From NCBI GenBank assembly GCA_920105625.2, contig OV050030.1, positions 77,031,400 to 77,095,399 of the forward strand: 64,000 bases of DNA, in the 5' to 3' direction. Position numbers and translations under genes: made by a program. The notes beneath the pieces were generated by a model. The model was given only the letters and a program-made list of their open reading frames with translations, was not told where the DNA came from and did not search any database. The DNA is from Clusia tigrina. Lineage: Eukaryota > Arthropoda > Insecta > Diptera > Clusiidae. Every line of letters begins with the position of its first letter. Within the stretch, counting starts at the first letter, position 1. Positions 32,259-43,079 of the stretch are shown piece after piece.

Positions 32259-35200
32259 ATGCGTTCTTTACAAGAATTCGAGAAAATTCGCAGAAACATC
32301 CGTTACGCCAGTAAAGTGAATATTACGGCGTTGCATAAATACATATTTGAAAGAGAAGGCGATAGACGTAATCGGCAGAGGCTGAGAGAGTTTAGCGGTT
32401 TTGGTTTCGACACTGACGGCGAACAATACGAGAGGAAAGCAGCGTACATTGATTCAAATCTAACGGCGGCTGATTTGGCGGTGATATGCTCGATTCTGGG
32501 AATCAAGCACTCAGTTGACGACGTAAAGGCGCACATCTTTCAATTTCTTCATAACTTCGAGAGCGAAGAAAACGGCGATGAAGAAACAGAGGATGAAAAC
32601 GACGATGACGACGAAGCAAGCAATGACGACGAGATAACTGAGAGCGAAGCAACTGAAGAGCGAGAGACAGACGAAGAAGACGGCGATCAGACGGTACGAT
32701 GGAACGACAGGAATGTTGAAGCTAACGACGGTAAAGATACAAAAACAAAAAAATCAGAGCGCAAGCGCAGCGACAAACGAACAAATCAGAAAAAAGAGAG
32801 AGAGGTAAATCGCGAGAGAGGCGACTACGTAAATCAACCACCAAAATTTGTAATGAGTTTTAGAGACATTGAAGACTCCATACGCTTATTTGACGGCAGC
32901 GCAAATATTTCTATTGAAGCATGGGTGACAGAATTCGAAGAGACAGCTACGCTCATGAATTGGGACGAATTGCAAAAGTTTGTATTTGCAAAAAAGTCAG
33001 TTAGAGGGCTAGCAAAGACATTTCTTTGCAGTGAGAAAAGTTTATCTTCGTGGAATAATTTAAAAGGAGCTCTCTTATCAGAATTTGGAACGACAGTCAA
33101 CAGTGCTGTGCTGCATAAACAACTTGTGGAACGTAAAATGCAAAAAGAAGAAGGTGTAAGAGAATATTTTTTTCAAATGAAAGACATTGCGGGTCGCGGT
33201 AATATAGAAGATCGTGCTTTAATTCAATATGTTATTGACGGTATTAATGATTTAAACATAAACAAAACAATTTTGTACGGTGCGAAAGACTTAGCGGAGT
33301 TTAAAGAAAAATTAAAATATTACGAAATATTACGCGCGAATAATGAGAAAAGTGCGAACATAAAGAATGACAAAAAACAAAACATAAATATAAAATTTTC
33401 TAATGAGAATGGGAAAAAGAGTGTCGATAAGTGCTTTAATTGCGGCGAAAAAGGGCACAAAGCAACCGAGTGCAAAAACAAAGAGAAAGGAACAAAATGT
33501 TTTGCATGTAATAAATTCGGCCATATTTCTAAGAATTGTCCGAATAAGAAAGCAAACGAAGCAAAAGTAAATGTAAACATTATAAATGATTTTAAAAACC
33601 GAATGATAAAGCAAATTAACATTAATGGTTTCGAAACAAGTGCATTACTCGATACTGGTAGTAAGTTTAACGTTTTAAAAGAAAGTGTTTTCAAACGTTT
33701 GGAAAACTGTAAAAAGTCTGACTCAAACGTATACTTAATCGGTTTCGGTAATACGGAGGCAAATAAAATAAAATCGGTCGGTCGCGTATTGATTAATTTT
33801 AATATAGACGATGAAAACTTTGAGATGCCATTTGAAATTGTTCCTTCTGATTGTTTAAATATTCCAGTTGTTATTGGTTGTGAAATATGTTCACAAGCTG
33901 AAATAACAGACGATTTCGAAAATAATTTTGAATTTGATGAAACTCTAAATAAAAATTTAAAACGTAAAGTCGTTGAAATTGTTAAAAATTATAAACCCAA
34001 CAAAACTAAAACAACGAATGTTGAAATGAAAATTTTCCTGAAAGATGATAATCCAATTTCATCGAGACCACGTAGATTGCCTATGGCTGAAAGAATCATT
34101 GTCGAACAGCAGATAGACGAATGGTTGAGAGACGGTATCATCGAAGAATCGGAGTCGGAGTACAGTAGCCCTGTAGTTTTGGTACGCAAGCGTGATGGCA
34201 CACAAAGACTCTGTATCGATTATCGACGAATCAATAAGGTGATTTTGAAGGATCGTTTCCCATTGCCACTAATTGAGGATCAATTGGACCGATTACAAAG
34301 CGCAAAACTTTTCAGTACCATAGATCTGAAGAACGGCTTTTTTCATGTCAACGTAGCGAGCGATAGCCAGAGATACACATCTTTCGTGACACATAATGGT
34401 CAGTTCCAATTCAAGAAGGTTCCGTTTGGACTATGCAACTCACCCAGTGTATTTCAGAGGTACGTAAACTCAATTTTTCGTGATTTGACTCGAAGAGGCA
34501 TAGCCCTACCGTATATTGATGATATTATTATACCTGCCGATAATGAAGACGAAGCAATACAGCGTCTAGAAGAAGTGTTTTTGCTGTGCAGAGATTATGG
34601 CCTAGAGATCAATATGAAAAAATGCCAATTTTTGAGAAAACGTGTCGAATTTTTGGGACATGTCATAGAGAAGCACACGATTTCACCAACGCCAGCTAAA
34701 ATCGAAGCAATAAAGAAATTCAAGTTACCAGAAAATTTGAAAGAGTTGGAAAGTTTCATCGGACTGGCTAGCTATTTCCGAAAGTTCGTTCAAGGATTTT
34801 CAACGATGGCTAAACCACTAACAGATTTAAAAAAGAAAGACAAAAGATTTGAAATGGGAAAAGAACAGATTTCTTCATTTAACGCGATAAAACATGCTTT
34901 ATGCAATAAGCCGACGCTGAGGATATTCAATCAGAATTCGGAAACTGAGGTTCACACGGATGCTTCGATGCATGGATATGGAGCCGTACCGTTGCAAAGG
35001 GCATTTGATGATGGCAACCTGCATCCGGTGTACTTTATGAGCAAAAAAACCACTGAAGCTGAGAAAAAGTACTCGAGTTATGAGCTGGAGGTGTTGGCAG
35101 TAGTCGAAGCAGTGAAGAAGTTTCGTATATATCTTCTTGGCCTACATTTCAAGCTCGTCACCGATTGTAACGCGTTTACGAAGACCTTAACAAAAAAGGC

Positions 35201-36614
35201 TTTGTGTACAAGAGTAGCGCGATGGGTTTTGCTGCTTGAGGAATACGATTATACTGTGGAACACCGATCAGGATCCCAGATGCGACATGTCGACGCTTTA
35301 AGTCGATATCCGATTATGATGATTAACGAGTCAAATATTTTATGTGAAATTAGAAACGCTCAAAGCAGAGATGACAAATTGATTGCAATAAGAGAAATTC
35401 TTCGTGACAAGCCAAATTATGATGGATGTTTTTTGAAAGGCGACGTTATTCATAAGCTAAAGGATGAACGAGAACTTGTTGTCATACCTGAAGAGATGCA
35501 AACCAATATTATTCGGCAAGTACATGACAAAGGACACTTTGCGGTGAAGAAGACAAAGGAACTCGTATCAAGAGATTTCTATATACCGAGGCTTGAAGAG
35601 AAGATACAAGGAGTAATATCTTGTTGTATTCATTGTATTCTATGTAATCGAAAACGTGGCAAAATGGAAGGAGAACTTCATCCTATCAGTAAAGGCGAAA
35701 CTCCGTTGCAGACGTACCATGTGGATTTTCTTGGGCCACTTGAGTCGACGAACAAACTTTACAATCACATATTAGCAGTTGTGGATGCTTTCATAAAATT
35801 TATTTGGTTGTATCCCACAAAAACGACGTCAGCGAAAGATTTGATTCAAAAACTTCAAACGCAAAGCCAAATATTTGGGAATCCAGTCAGCATCGTATCT
35901 GATCGAGGCTCTGCGTTCACCAGTGAAGATTTCAAGAACTATTGTAGCGAACAAAACATCAAGCATTTTCTGATAACGACTGGCCTACCACGCGTCAATG
36001 GACAAATTGAAAGAATGAATGCCGTGATCGCTAACGTCCTTGCGAAACTTAGTCTTGGGGAACCAACGAAATGGTACAAACACGTGCAGGCGGTACAGCA
36101 GCTAATGAATGCTTCATTTTCACGAAGTACGCACGCAACACCCTTTGAGCTAATGACCGGTGTGAAAATGCGGATGAAAGACGACTTGCATATCAAAGAG
36201 CTTATCGAAGCTGAAATTGTGAAGCAATTTGATGACCAACGAAACAAACTACGTCAGCAGGCAAAAGAGCACATCCTGCAAATCCAAGCAGAAAATAAGA
36301 AGTCATACGATCGTAAGCGGAAACCAGCACGAAAATATAAAGTTGGTGATCTGGTAGCCATCAAAAGGACTCAACTGGGCGGTGGTTTGAAGCTCAAACC
36401 AAAATATTTGGGGCCTTATGAGGTAACAGGGGTTAAACTAAAAAATTCTTATGATTTAATTCGAACAGGTAATTGCTACGAGGGTCCCATGAAAACATCT
36501 AGTTGTGCTGAATTTATGAAGCCTTGGGTTCAATACGAAGACGATGATAGCGATGACACATTCGAGGCGAATGAAAATCAGAATGGCCGAGTTGTGGGAA
36601 CTGTTTTTCCCTAA
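32259..36614 (+). CDS. Ty3/gypsy Gag-Pol polyprotein, single frame
   Basis: 1451 residues with no stop or frameshift; Gag and Pol are fused, so no frameshifting is needed. Residues 60-110 resemble a small DEK-C/SAP-like fold, followed by a very acidic stretch (about 113-155) and a basic one. Capsid-like sequence covers about 205-360. Two CCHC knuckles lie at 392-405 and 414-427. The protease active site is DTG 465-467, RT has YIDD at 752-755, and RNase H follows (TEVHTDASMHGYG). Integrase has an HHCC finger and a DDE triad Asp1156, Asp1215, Glu1251, with 35 residues between the last two. The final codons (GTVFP and stop) lie within the 3' LTR. Confidence 0.96.
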   Translation: MRSLQEFEKIRRNIRYASKVNITALHKYIFEREGDRRNRQRLREFSGFGFDTDGEQYERKAAYIDSNLTAADLAVICSILGIKHSVDDVKAHIFQFLHNFESEENGDEETEDENDDDDEASNDDEITESEATEERETDEEDGDQTVRWNDRNVEANDGKDTKTKKSERKRSDKRTNQKKEREVNRERGDYVNQPPKFVMSFRDIEDSIRLFDGSANISIEAWVTEFEETATLMNWDELQKFVFAKKSVRGLAKTFLCSEKSLSSWNNLKGALLSEFGTTVNSAVLHKQLVERKMQKEEGVREYFFQMKDIAGRGNIEDRALIQYVIDGINDLNINKTILYGAKDLAEFKEKLKYYEILRANNEKSANIKNDKKQNINIKFSNENGKKSVDKCFNCGEKGHKATECKNKEKGTKCFACNKFGHISKNCPNKKANEAKVNVNIINDFKNRMIKQININGFETSALLDTGSKFNVLKESVFKRLENCKKSDSNVYLIGFGNTEANKIKSVGRVLINFNIDDENFEMPFEIVPSDCLNIPVVIGCEICSQAEITDDFENNFEFDETLNKNLKRKVVEIVKNYKPNKTKTTNVEMKIFLKDDNPISSRPRRLPMAERIIVEQQIDEWLRDGIIEESESEYSSPVVLVRKRDGTQRLCIDYRRINKVILKDRFPLPLIEDQLDRLQSAKLFSTIDLKNGFFHVNVASDSQRYTSFVTHNGQFQFKKVPFGLCNSPSVFQRYVNSIFRDLTRRGIALPYIDDIIIPADNEDEAIQRLEEVFLLCRDYGLEINMKKCQFLRKRVEFLGHVIEKHTISPTPAKIEAIKKFKLPENLKELESFIGLASYFRKFVQGFSTMAKPLTDLKKKDKRFEMGKEQISSFNAIKHALCNKPTLRIFNQNSETEVHTDASMHGYGAVPLQRAFDDGNLHPVYFMSKKTTEAEKKYSSYELEVLAVVEAVKKFRIYLLGLHFKLVTDCNAFTKTLTKKALCTRVARWVLLLEEYDYTVEHRSGSQMRHVDALSRYPIMMINESNILCEIRNAQSRDDKLIAIREILRDKPNYDGCFLKGDVIHKLKDERELVVIPEEMQTNIIRQVHDKGHFAVKKTKELVSRDFYIPRLEEKIQGVISCCIHCILCNRKRGKMEGELHPISKGETPLQTYHVDFLGPLESTNKLYNHILAVVDAFIKFIWLYPTKTTSAKDLIQKLQTQSQIFGNPVSIVSDRGSAFTSEDFKNYCSEQNIKHFLITTGLPRVNGQIERMNAVIANVLAKLSLGEPTKWYKHVQAVQQLMNASFSRSTHATPFELMTGVKMRMKDDLHIKELIEAEIVKQFDDQRNKLRQQAKEHILQIQAENKKSYDRKRKPARKYKVGDLVAIKRTQLGGGLKLKPKYLGPYEVTGVKLKNSYDLIRTGNCYEGPMKTSSCAEFMKPWVQYEDDDSDDTFEANENQNGRVVGTVFP

Positions 36615-36786
36615 ACAGTAGCAACGCTGTTTTAGAGGCGGTCAACGAGCTGTCAACGAGCTGGGGAGTCAGTCGAAACGGATCGCGAGTGAAACAAGAC
36701 TTCTTTTGTACTTGGAACTTATTTTTAATAAACTGTACCATTCTTATTTTTAATAAACGGTACCATTCATATATTAATAATCTGTA

Positions 36787-36789
<3 letters not shown>
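36593..36789 (+). repeat. 3' LTR of the Ty3/gypsy element
   Basis: 197 bp, identical to the 5' LTR but for one base. The pol stop codon lies inside it at 36612-36614. I see no strong polypurine tract just upstream. Confidence 0.95.

Positions 36790-36870
<81 letters not shown>
36790..36870. repeat. (TA)n microsatellite, right half
   Basis: About 81 bp of TA directly after the 3' LTR, the continuation of the tract at 31829-31915. Confidence 0.95.
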
Positions 36871-36872
<2 letters not shown>

Positions 36873-37487
36873 TACATAACTAAAATGTGTACTACTCGAA
36901 CATTTAATAAAAAAACCGTATATAAAATTTAAAAGAGAGATAATGACAACATCTTTAATTGTAAATATATGTATTCTAATTTTGGTGTTTTGGAAACAGT
37001 CGGAAATTTTAAGTGTTTATTTATATAATACATTTCAGATGAAGTGCCATGAAATGACAGATCATTTCAATATCTGCACCACATATATAATTAATGTTTA
37101 ATTGTGGAAAATAGAACTCTTATACTCAATGCACAATTAATTTAACACTGATGTGAAGAGGAATTTATTAAATTTAGAATAAATATTTTTATGAAAATGT
37201 TTACTATTATCAAGTTTCAACACATATTCATTATTGGATTACTCTTTCCATTATTGCATTCATTTTTGAAGATGTTTCAATTTATTTTAAAATCAAATTG
37301 AACATTTACTTTTGTTGGCAACAAAAAGAATTGGCTTTATAAAGAAAATATCATCTCCATCTTCGGAGGATCCCCCAAAATATTCACAAATATGACCGCT
37401 TTGTTAAAAACATGCCAGTGCTGGCAGATAGTTTCTCTGAAAGAAATGGTATAAAATAAAAAATGCCATCCAAGAATAATATTGTCT
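36871..37487. other. Unassigned AT-rich sequence
   Basis: No coding frame or known repeat. It does not continue the homology to the other copy of the unclassified repeat. Confidence 0.45.
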
Positions 37488-38283
37488 ATTTTCTGCTAGA
37501 GTAGATCAGAATAAAAATTTGTAATATTGGTAATTAGATAGAAATAAAAAAAATAAATTATTTTATTTTTTATAATTTATTTATTCAATATAATTTAATT
37601 GTAATTTGAAAATATAGCATTTTTTTCCTCACGACTTTCATTTAAGAATTCTGTGATAGGATCTTCTTCTAATTCCAACAGATATTTTCCTTGCTGCATA
37701 CAATTCACGATAAACTCGTAGATAGTAGTGAGGGGGTTATTGATGTAATTTATCGCATTATCACTAAATGAATTAAATCGCTCAGGGACATCTTCTAAAT
37801 TCGCCATTATTCTTCGTCCATATTTCGTCGAAATAGATGCTAGTCCGAACACCTTCATTGAATTGCTCATTACCATATTCTTCATTCCTTAAGTAGGTTT
37901 GAGGTTTTACTTAATAATTCTGCTTTACAAAATTTATAAGTATTGTTGGTAGGATTTATAAATAAAATTTAAATATAATTAATATGATAAAACTATTCTC
38001 TTTATGTTTCTTGGCATATACTCGTATGTCGAAATTAGTAAACTCACCAAAATGCTGAAGTGGAATGATGAATACTATACTGTATCCACGCCTTTTACAT
38101 AAAAATATGTCCACTAAATACATTTGATAAAACAGAAATTTTCCATTTATATATATAAGAAGATATTTGGAAAAAATATGAATATGCTAAAATATTCAAA
38201 TAATAAATCATATTCCATCAGCATTGTATAAGCCAGAACTTTTTGGTGTAAATACAGAATTATGTTATCAATGTTTTAAAACG
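37488..38283 (-). repeat. Unclassified dispersed repeat, copy 2 (uninterrupted)
   Basis: Inverted homologue of 19380-19965 plus 21267-21348 plus 31118-31257, and an empty site for both insertions there. On the minus strand a 96-codon frame (37595-37885) reads SNSMKVFGLASISTKYGRRI through GKYLLELEEDPITEFLNESR. The putative 5' splice site GGTGAGTTTAC is kept near 38045; the region of the 3' splice site differs. I do not recognise the protein. Confidence 0.7.
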
Positions 38284-38383
38284 TATTATTATAATTAAAC
38301 AAATGCTCGCACTATACGGACGTATTCTATACTAAGCTCTTTGTCGTGAAAATTCGAATCTCTATTTCTGCTGTTTGCGACAG

Positions 38384-39801
38384 TAAGGCAATTCGTTTTA
38401 CTTGGATACTTTTGATTTGCAATTGCAACAAAAATGCGATGTGGTCAAAAGGTTGATTGAGATCAGCCTAAAATACAGTGTGCTAAGTGCAATGAATTTT
38501 TCCACTTGGAAAGTGTAGAAGTCTTACCAGCTGAATATTTGCAGAAATCTGATTCATGCATCTACTCCATCTACTGCCCCAGTTGAAATGCAGGAAAAAA
38601 TGATAATTTTTGCTCGTTAAACTCTTCTAAAGACTCTAAATTATCACAACAAGTGCAAAGTGAAAGAGCTAGTGCCGCTGTGCAAAAACAACAACATCAA
38701 TCTAAACAGGTTTTGCCACAGCAACAAAAGTGTGTTAAGCCAACTTAGCAAAGTGTATTTAACAAAATTATCGCATTGGGATCTGAAAATGCGCATGCCT
38801 TCTCCCCCATTAAATAATTAGTACCTGAAAAGAAACTTAAAATTCAGAAAATCGATATTATACAATCAAAACTTCATTTCGTGCTGAGCAAACGTGCTTC
38901 TGCAATCTCTTGTATAGTTAACAATGTGATTTTTTCATAAAAATTGCAACACAGAAAGAGATAATCAGGCCAAACTATCGCATAACAATAATAGTAATTA
39001 ATGTGCTGCTCTTGTTTCTCCGCTATTGAACTTTGACTCTCTTTCTTGTATCGTACATACCACCAAACCGTCCTATTGACTCATATGCTTCTCATTTAAA
39101 AAATATAAGTTTTATATTGTATAATAGTTTTAGGTGATTTTAACTTAGGCAATATCTCGTGGGCTTTTGATGATAATAATTTATTGCCTAATAATTACAT
39201 CAAAACAGATATTGAATTGAATGGTAATGAATTATTTTCTATCAATTTAATTATTTTCATCAACTTAACTTTGTACAAAATGATCTAAACAGAATTTTAG
39301 ACCTAGTGTTTGCAACAATTGCTATTTGTGAAAATAAAATAGCGCCTATAATAGAGAACAGCATGCATCATAAGGCGTTTACCATCAAATTTGATTTTTT
39401 TTTCTCTATTTTGATTTTTTTAAAGGATTATCTAAAAAACAGAACTTTTAAAAAATTTTAAACAACGGGTCGAAATTGTGATCGGTCGGTATTCTTGCAA
39501 ATACAAGATCAATTTGTATAAGTGATTATATAACCAATATGTTCAAAGGATTGAAACCAACTTTAAAGCAAATCCGTCGTCGTTTTCGCAATATTTAAAT
39601 TCAATAAGAAATTCAAATTGTTTTCCGTCAACTTTGGAGTTAGATGAAGGCAAACCTAATAATTGCATCCTGCATTCTCTTTGCTGGATTCTTTCAAACT
39701 ATATATGAAGATTTTAAATTCTTGATTCTTTAGATGAATTTGTTGTGACGGAGAAGGATGTTCTGTCCGCTATATCGGAACGAAGTTACATTTATGAACA
39801 A
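38384..39801 (+). pseudogene. Non-LTR element with PHD-like ORF1, 5' part
   Basis: At 38434 a frame reads MRCGQKVD, stop, QPKIQCAKCNEFFHLE and SDSCIYSIYCPS: a decayed PHD-type Cys/His module with a Gln-rich tail (QVLPQQQKCVKPT), as in ORF1 of some CR1- or RTE-like elements. Farther on, IVLGDFNLGNISWAF (about 39122) is the endonuclease GDFN box and NSMHHKAFTIKFDF the SDH-equivalent region. The RT lead-in (LDEFVVTEKDVLSAISERSY) runs to 39801, where Helitron copy 2 interrupts it. The element resumes at 45256. Confidence 0.7.
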
Positions 39802-39910
39802 CTAGTTGACCCCGCAGGCGTTGCCCTGCGTGAAATTATGTGTTTTGAAAAGAAAAGAAAGTTGAATTTATATTGTGTTGAAAATTATTTATTTGCGATT
39901 TTTCTACATT

Positions 39911-41765
39911 TTAAACAACATTTTTTGTTTTCTGTTCCGGTGCGTAAATGTACAGAGAATATGGTTTTCCAACTCGTGAACACGCCACGTATAGCTGGCC
40001 GTGTGAAAAACATGGCATTTCCAGATTTATGCCACACACTTCCAGCGACTGTCCTTGTGACCTGTTGATTGTCATCGCAAATGCAAGTTTCACTGGAAAC
40101 TTAATACGTTTGAACTGAAATAACAAATCGTTGGAACTCAAATAAATCCCCCTTGTAAGTCCCTTTCAAAATTCTTGCAACAATCACATTATTCGATAGC
40201 TGCGCCACAATCAGTCGGGTTCCATTACACAGTTTTGGCGCATGAAGACTGCGAAGCATAATAATGAAAGATCCAACTTTGAGACGCAAATGATGCGGCG
40301 ACATGCCAGGCAAATCCAAAGAATTTAGAAATTCCACTGGACAATTCACGGCTTCGTCTTCATTTTCAACACGATCGATCGATTTGTATGAGCGCAAATC
40401 TCCCGGAATTTGACTTTGAATGGTCCAGTTTAAGTCATTAACATTGGTATTTTTGGCAGCTAAAATTGCGCGTGCACTCAACCAATCGTAGTTACGATCA
40501 TTTTGGCCAATGTTCGGATAAACATTCGAGATGAGTTCAGCTTTCGTTTAAGTGAATTGACAAATGGCAGGTGGAATTGATATCAAACCACTGGAAGTAT
40601 CAACCGGAATTTGCCCATTTCCAATTCTTAGCAGTTCTTTAGAGAAAACTTCTGCGGTGCTATCCTGCTGCAGGAACTTTCGCATATTCATAGTCAATCG
40701 TATGGTTTTCATGTACCGCCACAAATACGATGACTTGAGATATGCGTTCAATTCATCCGCCGCTGTAGATTTCGGAATAACAGGAAGTGTTTGTCGAAAA
40801 TCGCCTGCTAACAGTATCATTGCACCATTAAAGCGACGATTATTATTCCGCAGATCTTTCATTGATCTGTCAAGTGCTTCTAGAGACCGTTTGTGAGCCA
40901 TTGTGCACTCATTCCATACTATCAGTTTACAATTCTTCAACACTTTTGCTATAGCTGATTGCTTTGAAATGTTGCAAACAGGTGTTTCATTGATTTGCAT
41001 GTTTAACGGAAGCTTCAGCGCCGAATGTGCCGTTCTTCCACCTTCTAGTAGAGTTGCAGCAATCCCAGTAGATGCGAGACGCAATGCCATTTTGAGATCG
41101 TATTGTTGCCAAAATCAATGATATCAGGAAAAAATAGTCCACCGTTTCCATCATTGACAGCCTTCATCAATTCATCATACGCACTCTTTTGCTGCTCATT
41201 CAATAATGGAACATTTCTTTGTACTTGTTGTTCCAAAGTTATTCTGTCGTATGCACGCTCACGCTCCAATTCACGATTCAGTACATCTCTGATTTGACGA
41301 TTTGGCGCTTGCATATGAATTTCAGTCAATTGTTTGCCACTCATACACAAACACAAATCTTCAATCAACACCAATGCTTCATTGTAGATGTCATCGTTCA
41401 TTTGCAATTCTGAATTCCATGTTGCCACTCGAATACGATGTAAAATGTCTTTGGCAATGTAATTTTTGTACGTATCCCATAATTGACGCGGATTTGAAGG
41501 CTGACATGTCGAAATGATCATCGCGAAAAGTGTGCGAACTTCAGTGGCATGCGAAGTAGCTATCGCATCGTCCATCGTTTGCTTCCACTGATTATCATGT
41601 TCCAGCAATTGTAATTGCTGGCATGCTTCTTGAAAAGTTGCACACACCGTACCATTCACAGTACGCAATGACTCAAATGAAGTTGAACCGCGTACATTAA
41701 TCAATAGCAACCGAAGGTAGAATCAATCGTCGTTTTTCGGGTGGATTGTGTAAATTCGTTCTAAT
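39911..41765 (-). pseudogene. Helitron PIF1-like helicase region, dead
   Basis: Frames at 41045-41710, 40548-41090, 40101-40481 and 39911-40141 correspond to those of copy 1. Shared defects are the missing Walker A segment (about 41100-41145), IVWNECTMAHK in motif II, the TGA at 41723-41725 and the frame change in the VDGHP region. This copy keeps a segment around QIPGDLRSYKSIDRVENEDE that copy 1 has lost, but has its own ~23-bp deletion near 40147. The C-terminus [20 protein letters not shown] is preserved. Confidence 0.88.
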
Positions 41766-41768
41766 GCA

Positions 41769-43031
41769 TTAGTTGAGAACACACCTGGATGTCCATCTAC
41801 TGGATGTCCATCTACTTGCTTTCTGCGTAACCATTTCTTCGACGATGCATTCCATGTATAATATCGAGGAATAAAGCAATGTTCTCGCAAGCGGATCACT
41901 GTCGCAAGTTGAGAAAAAACTCGTCAATGTTGTTGCTGGTGGTGTTTCCGCTCGCTGTACTGCATTCTCTGGGTTGAAATACCCTCTTTGGCCATTCTCC
42001 AAAAGAGCTGCGAGATGCACAACAGTCGGAAAACGCTCATGAATTACAAAAAAAAATATTCTCCAAAGCGCTTCATTGCAGTTCACGTATCGACCCATTT
42101 GATACTTGCTGATCTCATCTCGTTCAAGGCCAATAACCGCCATGTCACTTCCTTTGGTGACGTACTTGCAAACGTATTTGATCGATTTCACAGAACTGCA
42201 ATACTCAACATTGATATGAGTTTTGAATGTCTTAGACAATATTGGCGAATATGGTACGATCCATGTGTTGTCAACTTCGATATTCACTCCTCTAAATTGA
42301 ATGCTGAATGTTCTGCCATTGTTTTGTGATGAGCGACGCCGATAGAGTGGATATCCATCATTTCCAGTTTTCGTTTCCGAAAGAAAAGCACGCGGATAGT
42401 GTTTTGTGCATTTATTGTCAGACATACAAACCGAAGTGGGATTGTAGTGTCCGCAAGGTCCATAAACCATATTGGTTTTCACCACTTCATATAATTCTGG
42501 ATCTATCTCTGGATCAGGAATTTCCGCAGAAATGATGTCATCAATTTGATCTGGTGTAATCTTGTCCACCATCCAAAGAAGAATGTGTGCGTGCGGCAAA
42601 CCCCTTTTTTGCCAGTCAACAGAGTACATCCAGCATCTAACAGCACCATATATACGTTGCGTCACGATAAAGTCCATCAAATATCGTAGCTGTTGTTTGA
42701 AAACTCGTGCTGTGACATCGTGACGATCGCTTGCTGATTGACCGCGATTCAATAATTCCGTTATTTGTGGGCATTTTGGATTGCAAGTGAATGTAACAAA
42801 CAAATCCAGCCGTCCATAATTCCGCACGTATGTCATCGCATCCTGCGAGTACTCGTGCATGTGCCTTGGGCTGCCAATGTATGTTGATGGCAAAATCGTG
42901 AGTCGGCCAAGGTTTGTCACATCTTCATCGCTATTGACCGCATCTCGCAAGTGAATATACTCTTCAGATCGAAGCTTGGTCTGATTGTAGCGAATAAAAT
43001 AGAGTCGTTCTGTCTCCATCGTCACGTACAC
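41769..43031 (-). pseudogene. Helitron Rep (HUH endonuclease) domain, longest surviving frame
   Basis: 420 codons from MYVTMETERLYFIRYNQTKL, without the early TGA of copy 1. HUH is GLPHAHILLW (His147, His149), and the tyrosine pair is Tyr286 and Tyr290 in KYVCKYVTKG. It stays in frame through ETPPATTLTSFFSTC, where copy 1 is frameshifted, then runs into the shared frame error at SSILYMECIVEE and stops at RCVLN. The domain itself could still fold, but it is cut off from the helicase. Confidence 0.9.
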
Positions 43032-43079
43032 ATCAACTGCATACTGTTAAAATAATCGGCGATATCTCAAGAGATGGTT

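Larger units (their letters stand above)
31916..36789 (+). mobile_element. Ty3/gypsy retrotransposon, intact and young
   Basis: 4874 bp, with two 197-bp LTRs (TG...CA) that differ at one position (GTGGC versus GTAGC), a primer binding site and one long Gag-Pol frame. It sits inside a TA repeat, so the target duplication cannot be told from flanking TA. No env follows pol. Near-identical LTRs and an open frame imply recent insertion and possible activity. Confidence 0.95.

Noticed and set aside
40564..42535. + strand frames within Helitron copy 2 (for example 40564-40896, 41988-42329)
   Set aside because: The same shadows occur opposite the coding strand in copy 1; they mirror the Rep and helicase frames.
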